A stretch of 64,000 bases of DNA from Amphimedon queenslandica (Eukaryota; Porifera; Demospongiae; Haplosclerida; Niphatidae): positions 117,529-181,528 of the forward strand of contig NW_003546253.1 of the NCBI RefSeq assembly GCF_000090795.2, in the 5' to 3' direction. The position numbers and the translations under genes are program-made. Numbering within the stretch: position 1 is the first letter of the stretch; the number at the start of each line of letters is the position of its first letter. Positions 44,001 through 59,000 of the stretch are shown here, piece by piece. The notes under the pieces were generated by a model that saw nothing but the letters and a program-made list of their open reading frames with translations, did not search any database and was not told the origin of the DNA.

Positions 44001-47000
44001 ACTCTGATCTAAAATAGAGCTGTCCTCTATAGTCAGCCAGAGAGTGTAATTGTTAATACCAATCTTGTATGTTTTGAGTAGATTACGATCATTGTCATTT
44101 AGCTTCACTTCAATGGTAACAGAGTCCATTGGTCTTACTCCCCCGCCACTCAGTGTAACAGTATCATTGAGGCCAGTAGCCTCAAAGTCTTGCTGTAATG
44201 CAATGCTGGTAACGTTAAGACTAGCATAGTTTACAGTTTCACTGAAGTGAAGCAGAAGTGTGCCAGTGTCAGCATCAAAGTCAAATGCCATTAGGTAAGG
44301 CCTGGTTGTATCATGAGTGAGATTAGAGCATGGTAAAGACGAACTAGCTGATCTACTTAGAATGGGGTTATCTGCCATATCACGTATAGCATCAGTGTCA
44401 AAGTATATACGTGATGTATCTACACTCACAAAGAGATCTTCAAGCCTCTTGATCTCGTCTAGGTCATCTTTCAAAATGAGTAGCTCTATCTGTCGGCCAT
44501 TGTCACTGTAAGTAGTGCCACCTGTTAGTCTGAGTGGAACATCAGTAGAGCCAGAGTAAAGGATGAAAGCAGAGGCATTGAGAGAAGTAGCATTAACTGG
44601 CTCGTTAAATGTAATAGTGATAGTACTCAAGTTTAGATTAACAGTGCAAATAGTGGCCAGAGGTGGAGTAATATCTCCAGTGTAAGTGCCATTATCGGGT
44701 CCTAGTAATACGGCATTGACTGGGTTGGATTTACTGGAGACATCTCTCACTGTACTGTACTGTATCTCTATGTACGTATCATCTATCATTGTGGCTAGAT
44801 CTGTTAATAATTTAATGGCGTATTGATCAGGTAGGACTAGCTGTATTGTAGGATAATAAAGATTATCGGTCAATCTGATTGCATCGGTGAGAGTGTGGGA
44901 TTGCCTTGATGTGTCGTTATCGTCTGAATGGAGAGTGATGTATGTGAATATGAATGTAGACACGTTCACCGTTTCTGTGAAATTGAGCTGTATTGTACCA
45001 GTGTTCATATTCAAATGGAAGCTAACCAGCTCTGGATTAGTGCTATCAACTATATACTCAGTGACAAGTCTTGGAGCAGCAACGATGACTGCTTGCACGT
45101 TATTTTCATTCATGTCTTGTATTGTGTCAGAGGTCAGAAGAAGATATGTTGAGCTTTGTGACTCAGCTAGGAACGGAAGTCGTTTTATTTCATTGAGATC
45201 ATGGAATCCAATTTGAATGACAAGAATGTAATCATCATTACTAATATTGTAGCTGTCACTTGTTAGAGTAAATCTATTGTCTGGCTCAAATTCGGAGGAT
45301 TGAAGAGAAATACCAGTTGGATCAAATGTAATGGTATCAATAGCTTCATTAAACGTTAATAGTAAAAGACCTGTATCAAGATTGAGTGTGTAGTTGGTCA
45401 GTTGTGGTGGGTTGCTATCAGGTATGAAATAACTGGCTTGTCTTGGGTCTTCAATCATTATATCAGTTACCTCATTATAGTTCATGTCTAGCACTGTTTG
45501 ACTACCAAAGGATATGTATGTATCACTTCTATTGGTGAATAGATCAGTGAGTCTCTTAATGTTATTAGAGTCATCAAACCCTAGCGTTATTCTAATGATG
45601 GTGCTATCTTCTGTTGAAGATACAGTGGGGGGATGTACATCAGTTCCTCCAGTAGTGAGGTAGTAGACCGTTCCATTGGTGTCACTAATGTTGTGTATAG
45701 CTTGGTTTGACAGGACTAGCTCTGTGAATAGGAATGATTGTGCATCGACTGTTTCGTCAAATGTCAGCTCAAGAAGTCCTCGTCCAGAATTCATATCAAC
45801 ATGAAAGCTCACAAGGTAGGGGCTTGTGGTATCATTAGTAAATGAAACAACTTGTTTTGCAAAAGTTATACTTATTGCATTTACAGGTTGTCCATCACCG
45901 TCAGGGATGTTCTCTGGGTCACTGCCATAGCTCTCTATAAGCTCTGGTATTATACTGATGTATGTATTATTGGGTGATGTGGCTAAGGATGTGTTTTTCT
46001 TGATGGCATTCAAGTCTGCATCCGTTATATTAATAATAACTACATAATCATGTGAACTCTCAGTAGAACCACCAGTCAATCTGTACTGTATTGGAGATAA
46101 GGGAGAGTTCAGTAGTGTTAGACCAGTAGGATTTAGTGTGCTAGTGTCCATTACATTGTCAAACGTTAAAGTGAGCAGCCCAGCATCGACGTCAAGATCA
46201 AAGCTTAATAGATTAGGCTGCAATTCATCATCTATTACTGTAGTAGCTGAGACTCCACTGTCAGGTGATATCGGTAAAAGAGGATTACCAGCAAAGTCTG
46301 AGACTCCACCAGAAAGCACCGATATAAAAGTGTTTCCAGAATCACCACCTAGTGTTCCAAAAGTGTCATCAAGTACAATGCTTTTGTAATCATCAGCTGT
46401 GAGATATATCCTGAGTTTTTGCTTATGCTCTGTATCTGGTGAAATATAACTAAGCCTACTATCACTAGACAAGCTGAAGTTAGTACCCCTTTCAAAGATA
46501 TTACGTAAATGCTGTTGAATTGTGAAGTAGCTTGGATTAACAGTATTGATGTCAATTGGTTCAGTGAATGTAAAATCCAAGTAACGATTGGTAAGGTCTA
46601 GTACATCGAAACTCATCATACCAGGAGGAGTATTATCAGGTATGTATAGGGTCACTTGGAATGGTTCTGATATGGTAGCATTGTTACCTGCTTTATCCAT
46701 GACCAGGTTACTAGTGTGATTCAAGTAAGAGGTGTTAACTGATGTAGCTAACTCCTCCAGAGCTTTTATTTGCAATACATCAATATCAATGAGATCAAAT
46801 GATATTACTGTACTATCAGAGCCATCAGGATCAGAAAAACTAAGCTTAAAGGATGACGTGACGTTAAAAGGATCATTCAATAGCGTAATTTCATTAGGCC
46901 TGAAGCTTGATTCTAACACGGTCTCACTGAATGTGATCTGTAGTGATCCTTGATCCATGTTCAACACAGCACCAATGATGTATGGTCTAACAATGTCAGG

Positions 47001-50000
47001 AGCAAACTCTGTCACTCTATAGAACATAAGAGGTGCAAGAGGATTGCCAGACATATCCAGTATAGCAGTAGGCTCAGCAGATATGTAGGTAGTTGATACA
47101 GAGTCATAAAAACTGTTGGTTACTCGAAGGAATTCGACGTCTTCTTTATTAAAAACAAAACTGACAGTTAAACCATTATCCATTGTGAGTCTCTCTCCAC
47201 CTGTAAGACGATAGTAATGACTTGGTAGACCCTCTAGGGATGCTTCGTGAAGTGTTAGTGCAGAGAAATTAAACGTGGATACATTGACAGTTTCAGAGAA
47301 ACGAAGAGTAACTTCGCCATACGACATGTTAACAAAGAAAGAGACCACACGAGGGGACGTCTGGTCAGTAATGTAATTTGATACTTTGAATGGTTCTAGG
47401 GTAGTAATTGGTAGTACAGGATTGTCATTCATGTCAGATACTAGTGTGTCCGGAAATGAAAGGTAGCAGTCTTCTCCATTAGCTTCTGCTGTGCATAGTT
47501 CAATGCGTTTGAGCTCATTCAGATCATCAATGCTAAGCATGTATCTCATTGTAGTGTTGTCATCACTCAGCAATGCTCCAGTATTGTTTACAAAGAGTCC
47601 TTCAATTGTTGCATTCCTTTGTGGTAAAAGTAGGAGGTCTTGTGGTTGGAAGCTTGTACTATTGACTGTCTCATTGAACAAGAGGAGAAGAACACCGTCA
47701 TCCATGTCCATCACAAAGCTAAACAGCGAAGGAGGATTACTGTCAGGGACAAAGGAGGAGACCATTACACCTTGAACTGCTGGTACACCAATCAGTGGGT
47801 TACCTGCCATATCTGTTACTGTGCCGCTGGCTAGTGATATAAAAGAGAAAAGGCGGCCAATAGCAACCTTGGTATCCTTCTTGATCAGATCAAGGTCTGT
47901 CTTTGATATGTAAATTGTTATGAAAGGAGCATTACAGCTATCAGTGGTGCCACCAGTAAGAGTATAGAGTGAAGAGTTGCGATAGTCTGCAGAGCCCTGG
48001 AGTGATATACCAGTATAAGAGAGACTTGATATATTAATGCTCTCAGAGAAGGACAGCACCATTACTCCAGTGTTCATATCTAATGTAAAATCGTCAAATA
48101 CTGGATTAATGGTGTCTCCATTAAACACCCTAACTGGTATTGCACTGTCTTCCCTAGTTCCATTAAGCTCATTATCAAAAGCATCTCTAGCTGAGCCAGG
48201 GCTAATGAGAAGGTAAGTATTATCGGAGCTAGTGGCTACTGTAGTTAAACTCTTAATGACGTTCAGATCATTTCTAGTTAAATTAATAACAAGTACTGGT
48301 GGATGACCAGGATCAAAGATTGGTCCGCTAATTGCATTAGATCCTGTCAAATTGTGAGCTCTGAGTTCGTCACAGTATGCATTAGGATCATTTGGATCAA
48401 CAGTATCACTTCTATTGCTTTGAATATCAACTAGTTCATACCTACTGGCTTGTATCTTGATCCCTCTCAGCCCATCTTCAGTAGGATTAGGATTAGCTAG
48501 ATATTCAGAGAATGTTAGTGTCAGTGTTTCTGCTGTTAAATCAAGATCGTAGTACACTAAATATGGTTTTGTAGTGTCTGTGATTATTGTAGTAGCTAAA
48601 TTGATGATTGTAGCATTATTACCATTACCTGCCATGTCAATAGCAGAGTTTTCAGATAAATGAAGCACACATGTACTATCATTACGACTGCATATCCCTC
48701 CAGCTCTCTTTAGATAGTCTAAATCATCACTATCAGTGACTAGTGTCAGTACAGTACCATAACAATCAATGATTAGTCCACCAGTTAATGTCACAGTATC
48801 TCCTCCTGATCCTTCTAGTCTTATTCCACTTGATATAAAAGCAGTTGTATTGATAGGCTCGTTGAAAGTTAGTGTGAGATTACCAGAGTCCATATCATAA
48901 GAAAACTCTAATAAAGTAGGCTCTGTAGTGTCATGTAGAACAGTATTAGCTTGCAATGCTCCTCCATTAGGTATAGGTATCAGGTAATTCATCTGCATGT
49001 CATAGACAGTACTACTACGAACAGATATATAGGTATTATCGGTACCAGTGGATAGTCCTGGTTGTCTCTTTAGCTCATTCAAATCATACTCATTGAGTGT
49101 TAGTGTCAGTATGGGGCCATCATGAAGAGATACAACTCCATTATCACTTAGTCTGTACAATGATGTGCTACCTGAGGAATATGTGCCATCTTGCAGGGAT
49201 ATTGTAGTAGCATTGAGTGAGCTGGCTCTCACTGTCTCAGAGAAATAAAGAGTGATTATTCCAGTGTTAAGATCAAGCGTGAAGCTCTCTAGCTCAGGTT
49301 GTGTAGTATCAATGGTGTACTGAGATGCTTGCATGGCACTGATACCATTGAGCAATGGCCTAATGTACAAATCATTCATGTCTTGAAGTCCATAGTGATC
49401 TATTGTTAGCCAGGTTGTTTCTGTTGATCTGGCAATCATCTGTGACTTGATAGCGTTGAGATCAGTCAGTGTTATGTTGATAGATATTACAGTGTTATCA
49501 ATGTATGAGACTAAAGACCCATCAGTTAATCTATAGTACATACTCTCTGACAACACATCTGATGCACTTTGTAATACGAATGAAGTAAAGTTGATACTAG
49601 AAGCATTCACGGTCTCTAGGAATGTTAGGTGGAGGAGAGAGCCATCCATATCTAAGTGATACTCTAAGAGATATGGGCGTATGTCATCTTGATATATTTC
49701 ATAAGCTCTGGTAGCATTATCTGGTCCGTGAGGTACAACTTTCCTAGAGTTCATGTCTTTTATAAGGTTAGAGGAAAAGGAGAGATAGCTTGTGCTCAAA
49801 CTGACCAGGAGATTGTGTCTAAATTTGATTTGATTCAAGTCGTCATTAGTGATGTGTACTAATATCTGGAGTCCTTGAGAACTACTAGTGTATCCACCAG
49901 TAAGAGTGTAATAGTCATTATGATCACTGCTACGTATTGGAGTATTCTGGAATGTTATCTCTGTTACCATTAGTGTCAGTTGATCAACAGGTTCATCAAA

Positions 50001-53000
50001 ATTCAGTGTTAGTAGACTGTTATTCAAATCAATGATCCAGTTAGTTAGTCTAGGGCTGGTTAGATCAGGTTGATAGCTACTGACTTGTAGTACAGTGTCT
50101 TGGAGTGGATTAGGCAGCAATGCCATGTCGTATACTGCCCCTTGGAGAAGGTTGAGGTAGGTTGACTCTTTGCCAGTTGCAAGTAGCCTCTTCTTTTTGA
50201 TCATGTGCAAGTCGTCATCTTGTATCTGATATGTCAAGACTGGGTCATCATTCTCAATAACTCCAGCTAGCAGCAGCGAATAGGAATCCACTGGACTTCG
50301 AGCTGAGGTCTGGAATGTTATTCTGTTAGAGATAGGCTGGAAGGTTGAAGCGTCCACAGTTTCGTCAAAAGTTACTACAAATATTCCTGAGTCAAGATCA
50401 AAATCAAAGCCAGTGAATATGGGGAATGTAGTATCAGGAACATAGACATCAACCCTTTCACTGGGATCGGTCTCAATAGGAATTACTGATAGTCCTACCA
50501 TATCAGAAATAAGCTCTGGTATTATGGATATGTAGGTATTATAAGATGACGTAGCAAGAGGAAATATTCTCTTTATATTATTAGTATCAGTAATGCCCAA
50601 ATACACATGTACAATGGGGCCATTTGTGCTATTAGTGAATGTACCATCACTGCCACCAATATATTGCAAGGAGTAATAGTCAATTGTGAACGTATCATTG
50701 GATTGAAGTGTGATTTGGGTAAGGTTTAGCGTAGCAATGTCAACACTTTCATTAAAGTAGAGAGACAATACGCCTGTGTCCATATTCAAATTAAAGGAAG
50801 AGAGCATTGGGTGAGTAGTATCTGCTGTATAATAATGGACTTGGAGTGGCTGGTTATATGTATTGAGCAAATTCTGGCTCATATCAGTGATGGTGTCTGC
50901 CTCAAGTTGGAGATAAGTGTCTGTAAAACTGGTAGCAAGATCTGTTAAGATTTTAATCTCATTTAAATCATCATTAGCTATTTTTAGAACAACCAGTGTA
51001 GAGTTATCAATAGAGAGAGTTGCTCCTCCTTGAGGTGGACTGTACTGCAGCTGATACTGTGTGCTTGTATTAGGATTAACAAACACAACAGTGGTTACAT
51101 TGAAAGAGGTAACGTCAACAGTTTCGTCAAACAACAGCTCCAATATACCGGTATCAGCACTGAAATTAAAGCTAAGAAGAACAGGACTAGTTGTGTCATT
51201 AGTCCATTGATTCACTGGTAGGGAGCCATTGAATGATATTTCATTCAATGGATTACCAAAAGCATCCATGGCAGTCAGCTCAGTAGCTGATAGGAATGTG
51301 CTGGTAGGTGATACAGCAAGTGAAGTGAATTCTTTGATAGTATTTAAATCATAGTCTGTTAGTGTTATTGTTACATGTGGTGGGTGGCCTGGCCCATTAG
51401 GTAGGAGTGAAGGACCAGCGATTGACTGATAGCCAGTCAGTGAGTACCATACTGTAGCATTGGACTCCCATCTTTCATCTTGCAGAGTAATAGATGTAAC
51501 ATCAATGGAATCAACAACTTCAGAGAATGTCAAGAATAGCTCACCGGAATCGAGATCAAAATCAAATGATATCAGATCAGGGTTAGTATCATCAGGTGTG
51601 AAATCACGGACAGGTCTAGTCTCTATTGAATCGTTGTATAAAGGTGTGATTATATTACCGACCATGTCCTTAATAGTTTCATTAAAGAACAGGAAAGTGT
51701 TTGTACTATTATCAGCTAATCCTCTAATAAACTTGAGTCTATTTAGATCATTTAGACTCAGTTTAATGAGCAGCTCAGGTCCATCAGTAGAATTACTGAC
51801 ACTGTCCATTAGTGTGTACTGTAGACCAGTGAAATCGGTGGAATTATAAAATATGACAGTATCAGGTATGACTAGCGTCTCCATGTCCACTGTCTCAGTG
51901 AATGAAATATAAATGAGGCCAGTGTCCATGTCCACATTATAGAACACCACATCAGGTTGAGTGGTATCATTAGTGAATAGCTGTACTTGAAGAGGGTCAG
52001 AGTCACTGATTGAGGTTACGTTATTATCAAACATATCCACTAGTGCGTCTGATGTGAGGCTGAGGTGAGTGTTGCTAGAGTTGGTAGCGAGTCCTCTTAA
52101 TTTCTTGATTTCGTTCAAGTCAAAGAGTGAGATCTGAATATCAACAATGTGATAATTGAACATTTGTATTGTCCCATTGGTTAGCGTGTAGGCCTCAATG
52201 CTGGTGTCAAGTCCTGAGGAGACTGATCCTGATTCAAGGAACTGTAACTGAGTCACATCAATCGAACTCACACGAACTGTTTCACTGAAAGAGAGCGTCA
52301 AGATACCTTCATTCATGTCAAGATCAAAATCAATGAGTTGAGGATCAGTGGTGTCATAAACAAACAGTGCTACACTCTCGGCTGTTGAATTATCAATAGC
52401 AATCACCTCATTCATTGCCATATCAAGCAAAGCAAATTCAGGGAATGAGAGATAAGTATCGTTAGGACTCGTGGTCAGGTAATCAGTACGCTTGAGATGA
52501 TTTAAGAAATCAAGCCCAAAGTTGATATAAAGTACATCACTATTGATCAGTGATACGGAGCTATTATACACACTGAGGTATGTATCAGTTAGTTCTGATG
52601 AGTTTTGAATGAGGAGCCGACCCAATTCAAGTGAACTAGCATTGACTGTCTCAGAGAAGAACAAGGTCATCAATCCAGAGTCCATGTCAATGTGATAGTG
52701 CGTAACATATGGTGGAGTAGTGTCAGGAATGTATTCAGTAACTCTGAATGTGCTTGAAGATGTTATAGGGACAACAGAGTTATTGTTCATGTCTTTGATG
52801 GTGGAGTTAGTTATCAATATGTACGTGTTGTTTCTTTCTGTTGCCAGCCTCTCTCTGTATCTGATAGCATTCATGTCTTCATAGCCAAGATGAATAGTGA
52901 TGAGAGGTCTATTAGGACTAATGGAGTAACTGCTATTGGTTAGGGTCCACTCTTGATCAGGTTTAGATGATGAGTCTGATACCAGTGTTAAGCCGGTAAC

Positions 53001-56000
53001 ATCAAGAGTATCAACGTTTACAGTCTCACTGAACTCAAGGGTAATTGTGTTCTTGTCTAGATCCAGGTTAAAGTAGGAGAGTGTGGGTGGGACAGAATCT
53101 TCAGTGAATGGCATCGCAAGCAATGGACTATACTCATCCACTCCAATAACGAGATTGTTGGACATATCTCTAACAAGCATCTCACTAAAACTCATATATG
53201 CATTAGTGGAATCAGAGACCAAGTCTGTGATAGCCTTTACATTATCCAAATCAGTTTTAGACAGTTTGAGGTATAATATCGGATTATCAGAGTTGAGTAG
53301 AGTGCCTCCAGTGAGTGTGTAGTTAGTGACCATAGTGTCATAAGAGTAATAAGTGGTGATGTTAGTTCCATTGTACTCCATAGTCTCGTTGTAAGAGATG
53401 TTTAGTACCGGCTGTGATTGAAAGATGAGCTCAGTTGGGTCGAATGATGATGCTAGGACCGTTTCATCAAATGTTAGTGTAAGTATTTCAGAGGTCAGAT
53501 TAAGCTCAAAGGATACTAGCTGAGGCTGGGTCTTATCAGGAATGACAAGATAAGCTTGACTGGCATCTTCTTGAGATATTTCAACTAATTCATTTTCATT
53601 CATATCTTGAATCGTTCCACTGGAGAATCTCAAGTATGTATTGGTGATACTTGTAGCCAGACAGAGCTCCCTTTTGATGTTGTTGAGATCAAAAGCGGTC
53701 AGATTAAATGTAAAGATTGGCGTGTTATTTAAATTGGTCCAGTTCCCACTGGTGAGCGTGTATTGAAGAATGGTGCAGTTATCATACAAGGTCTCATTAG
53801 TGCCATTGCTCATATTAAACTCAGCTCCACTGCCTATGACTGATGATAGAGACTGAACAACTTGGAATGTTAAACCAGTAAAATAGAGAGAGCCAACCAG
53901 AACAGTTTCATCAAACGTCAAGGAGACCTGACCCTGGTTTAGATCAAGACTGAAATTATAAAGTACAGGTGGAGTAATGTCTGGATAGAATCGTCTAACA
54001 GATAGAGCACTGGTAGGACTAACAGGGACTAGTTTATTGCCTTTCATGTCTTGAATGACACGCTCTGTAAGAGAGAGATAAGTGGTGAGATTAGAGACAG
54101 CCAGCTCTGTAAGCTTCTTGATTTCATTCATATTATCAGGACTGATATTTATTGTGAGTGTGTCAGTTGGAGAATCCAATGTGTTTGTCAATGGATCCAG
54201 ATTTAGAGTGTACTGTTGAGTAGCTTCTGTGATATTAGGATCATTCTGAAATGAGATCTCGCTCACTCTTAGCATCTCCGGATCAACAGTTTCGCTGAAA
54301 CTGAGGACAAGCGAAAAGTCGTTGATTGATAGATCAAAACTTCTGATGCGTGGTTTGGTAGTATCAGAAGTGTAATCAGAAATATCAATGATCTCACCCA
54401 TTGAGCATGATATCGGCATCACTGCTATGTCGGACTGATCTTGTATCGTTATGTTAGTGAAGGTGAGGTAAGTGTTAAAGACTTCATCTGCTATTCTCAA
54501 TGCTTTCAGCTGGTTCAAATCCTCATGAGTGATGTTAAAGGAGAGCTCCGTTGCATAATGATAGACTGTCATCCATTTAGCGGCACTCCCATAATCTGTA
54601 CTACCACTGCCTGAAGTACCAATGTCTTCACTGCTGTATCTTGCATTGGACTTGTCTATTGTACATCCAGTTAACTGGTAGGAATTGTTACAGTTGCTGT
54701 CAGATGACAGAGTAAGTTCAGTGCAGTCAAATGAAGAAATGTTGACTGTTTCATTGAAGTAAAGTGTAACAAAGCCAATATCCATATCAAGGCTATACCT
54801 AAAGTATAAGAGAATTAAAAATCAGTATACATGACATAAGTGCATCAATATGCCAATATACATGTATATCAGAAATTGGCTCATTATAAAAATGGTCATA
54901 ACTTGAAAAATTTAAGTCGGAATCAGCTCAAGCTTTTTACATAGCATAAGTACATCATTATGTATCAAAAAATGTAATAAAAATTGGGGGTGATTTTTGA
55001 GTCATTTTTCAGAAAAACCATGGGCTATAGTACAGGGATTTTTCTCAGAAATTGGCCCATTTTAAAAAATGGTCATAACTCGAAAAATTTAAGTCGGAAT
55101 TCGCTCAAACTTTCTACATGGCATAAGTACATCAATATGTATCAAAAAATATAATAAAAATTGAGAGTGATTTTTGAGCCATTTTTTGAAAAAACCATGG
55201 GCTATAGTACAGGGATTTTTCTCAAAAATCGGCCCATTTTAAAAATGGTCATAGCTCGAAAAATTTAAGTCGGAATCCGCTCAAACTTTCTACATAGCAT
55301 AAGTACATCAATACGTATCAAAAAATTTAATAAAAATTAGGGGTGATTTTTTAGTCATTTTTCGGAAAAAACCATGGGCTATAGTACAGGGATTTTTCTC
55401 AAAAATTGGCCCATTTTAAAAAATGGTCATAACTCAAAAAATTTAAGTTGGAATCCGCTCAAACTTTCTACATAACATAAGTACATCAATATGTATCAAA
55501 AAATGTAATAAAAATTGGGGGTGATTTTGGAGCCGTTTTTGGAAAAAACCATGGGCTATAGTACAGGGATTTTTCTCAGAAATCAGCCCATTTTAAAAAA
55601 TGGTCATAACTCAAAAAATTTAAGTTGGAATCCGCTCAAACTTTCTACATAACATAAGTACATCAATATGCATCAAAAATTTAATAAAAATTGAGGGTGA
55701 TTTTTGAGTCGTTTTTCGGAAAAAACCATGGGCTATAGTACAGGGATTTTTTTCAAAAATTGGCCCATTTTTAAAAATGGTCATAACTCAAAAAATTTAA
55801 GTTGGAATCAACTCAAACTTTTTACATAGCATAAGTACATCAATATGCATCAAAAATTTATTAAAAATTAGGGGTGATTTAATATTCAAAATGCATGGCT
55901 TATAAATCTGTTTGTACCTCAATAATGATGGTATATTGCTGTCAGGTATGAAACCATTGGCTTGTATAGCAAACCCATTACGAACTGGTACCACAGAATT

Positions 56001-59000
56001 CCCATTCATGTCCCTCACTAGTTCCACCGTTCCTGTAATAAAAGAAGTCTCTATGCTAATTAACAATGCATCAATTCTCTTTATCTCATTGAGCTCCATC
56101 TCTGTCAGTGACACTACTAGCATTAGTCCATTGCTCGAGTGTGTGGTAGCATTTGATAGTCTGATCCCTGTCCGTGACCTCTGTGAATTCTGCAATGTTA
56201 TCCCGACAGGATTAAAAGTATCAGAGTTAACAGGTTCATTAAATGTAAGCGTGAGTCTACCAGCATTGAGATTCACAGCGAAACCAATCAAGCGAGGATC
56301 AGTGCGATCAGGAATGATCAACGATGCCATGATACTTGATCCATTTAATCCATTAGAACTACTGCTAAGATCATAGACACTGTTATCTTCAATGGTGAGG
56401 TAGGTATTGTTAGTAAAAGTGCCAATATCTGTGTATAGCTTAATGAAGTTCTTGTCATCATTAGACAACTGCAATGTCAATATGTGGCTGTTATCATTGA
56501 TGACCCGTCCACCAGTTAATCTTCTGAATAGTCCTTCATCATGCAAAGGCATTGAATGAATGATGATTCCTTTTGGATCAAGAGATGCAGCACTAACAGT
56601 TTCATCAAATGTCAATATAAGTTGATTTGAGTCTAAATCCAGTGTAAAATTCTCAATCGTTGGCCTGGTATCATCCACAGTGTATACATTAACTGGATAA
56701 GCATTGACAGCCGATATGGGATTAACAGGGTTTCCATTCATATCATCAATGGTGAGTGCTGTTAGTGATAAATAAGTATCATTGTTACCAGTAGCTAACA
56801 TCAGTAGTCTCTTAATCTCATTACTATCAGCACGGGAGAGGCTAATATTGATACTAGTGTTGTATACATCTGCTTGTGTACTGGTGGGAGGTCTGAGTTG
56901 TCTGTATTGACCAGAACTGCCTCTATTCTGCCTCAGTGTTAGCCCATTCACTAGTAATGAAGATGAGTTGATTGTTTCATCGAAAGTAAGTGTCAATGTA
57001 TCAGAATCAAGATCAAGATCAAACGATACAAAATTAGGCCTAGTGGTGTCATTGATGTATTGAGACACTTTAAAAGCATCAGTGGAGAGAATCTTATTGG
57101 CAGACATGTCTTGTATTGCTCCGTATGACAAACGAAGATAAGTGTCCTCAGAACCAGTTGCAAGCCCAGGGAGAGACTTAATGACATTAAGATCAGGAGT
57201 TGATATCTTAAAATCAACAATGATGTAGTTCTCAGTCAGTACAGTCCCAGAGGTGAGTGTATGATGATAAAGAGAAGGTGATAGTGATGACTGGAGTGTG
57301 ACACCAGTTGGTAATAGACTCATTGACTCTACTGTCTCATTAAAAGTTAGTCTAAGTACACCAGTGTTCAAGTTAAGATCAAATCCCTCTAATATTGGTG
57401 GAGTAATGTCAGGTAAGACACTAGTAGCTTGAAGAGCATCAGTCGAGTCAATCTCAGTTAGTTCATTTTTATTCATATCCATTATTGTATCTGACGAGAG
57501 GACAATGTATGTGTTTGATACACTAGTAGCAAGATCAATCAGTCGCTTGATTTCATTCAAGTCATCACGTCCAATCAGTACAGTGATTACAGGATCATCT
57601 GCAGACAGTGTTGAGCTGAATTGAGGATACTGACCTGGTGTTAGAGTCCAACTTGATACACTGATACTATCATTATCAAACCCTGATCCTGATCCTGATC
57701 CAAAATCAGTCTCGTTGCTAACATCTGAGTCATTTCGTACACTCTGCAAAGTGATACCACTTACTAGGAGGGTGCCAGTGTCAACTGTTTCATCAAAAGT
57801 GAGAATGAGTTCACCCGAATCTAAATCAATCACAAAACCCAGGAGGTATGGCTGGACCAGGTCTTCAAAGACAGATGTTGCTCTTATTGATTTCTCTATG
57901 TACACAGGCTTGTTGTAATTGCCGGACATATCTCTGATGGCTTCCTCCTGTAGCGACATGAAGGTATTATTAATGAAAGTAGCTATAAAGCGATCTCTTT
58001 TTAAATCATTCAAGTCATCTCTACCAATCTGGACAATAACTTCAGTGCTAGGAAGACTGATTGGTTCAGTACCACTCCTACTGCGGAGAGACATGATGTT
58101 AGCATACGTATTGGAAGTGTTCTTTATACTAATATTATTGACATTGAGTGAGTGAGAATTGACAGTTTCTGAGAATGTTAAATAAAGCCATCCCTCTGTT
58201 AGGTTCAAGTGGAATGACACAAGCTCTGGTTGGGTAGTATCGTTAATAATGGATTGAGCTTGAAGGAGAGAGGGTAGAGCTTCATTAGGTAAATTCACCA
58301 TATCATAGACGCTTCCATTGTCTATCTCGATGAACGTGTTAGCAACAGTTGTACCCAAATCAGTCAACCGCTTGATTTCGTTGAGATCGGTTGATCCTAG
58401 CATGACAATCAATGATGCTCCATTATCACTCTGTGTCTCAGAGCCAATGGGATAATCTATTAAAGAGAGTCTTACACTACTACCAGCATTGTTCAGTAGT
58501 ACAACACCACTCACATTCAGTGTACTAGCATTAACAGTTTCAGAGAAGTTAAGTGTGAGGCTACCAGTGTTAAGATCAAGACTGAAGCTCTCCAGTTGAG
58601 GGTGTGTTGTATCAGGGATGTATGATTCAGCCTTGATCCCGTAATCATTTGTGATTGGTATAATATCAGTTCCTTGAAGATCATTGACAACATCAGCACC
58701 AACTGTAATGTAGCTATCATTGATATTAGTGGTAAGACCAGTCCTGTACTTCAATGCATTAAGATCTACGCGTCCTAGCTTGATAAGTACTTCACATCCA
58801 GGAGGGCTGGTAGTACTACTGACTGTCGTTAGTCTGTATACATTAGGTGCAATAGACCTACTGCCACTTTGAAGGACCACTGATGTAACGTGGAGTGTAG
58901 CTGGGACTATGACGTCAGTAAAGGTGAGTGTCAGTTCACCACTGTTCATATCAATGCTGAACTTGTAGAGTGTAGCTTGGGAAGTGTCACTCACTAGACC

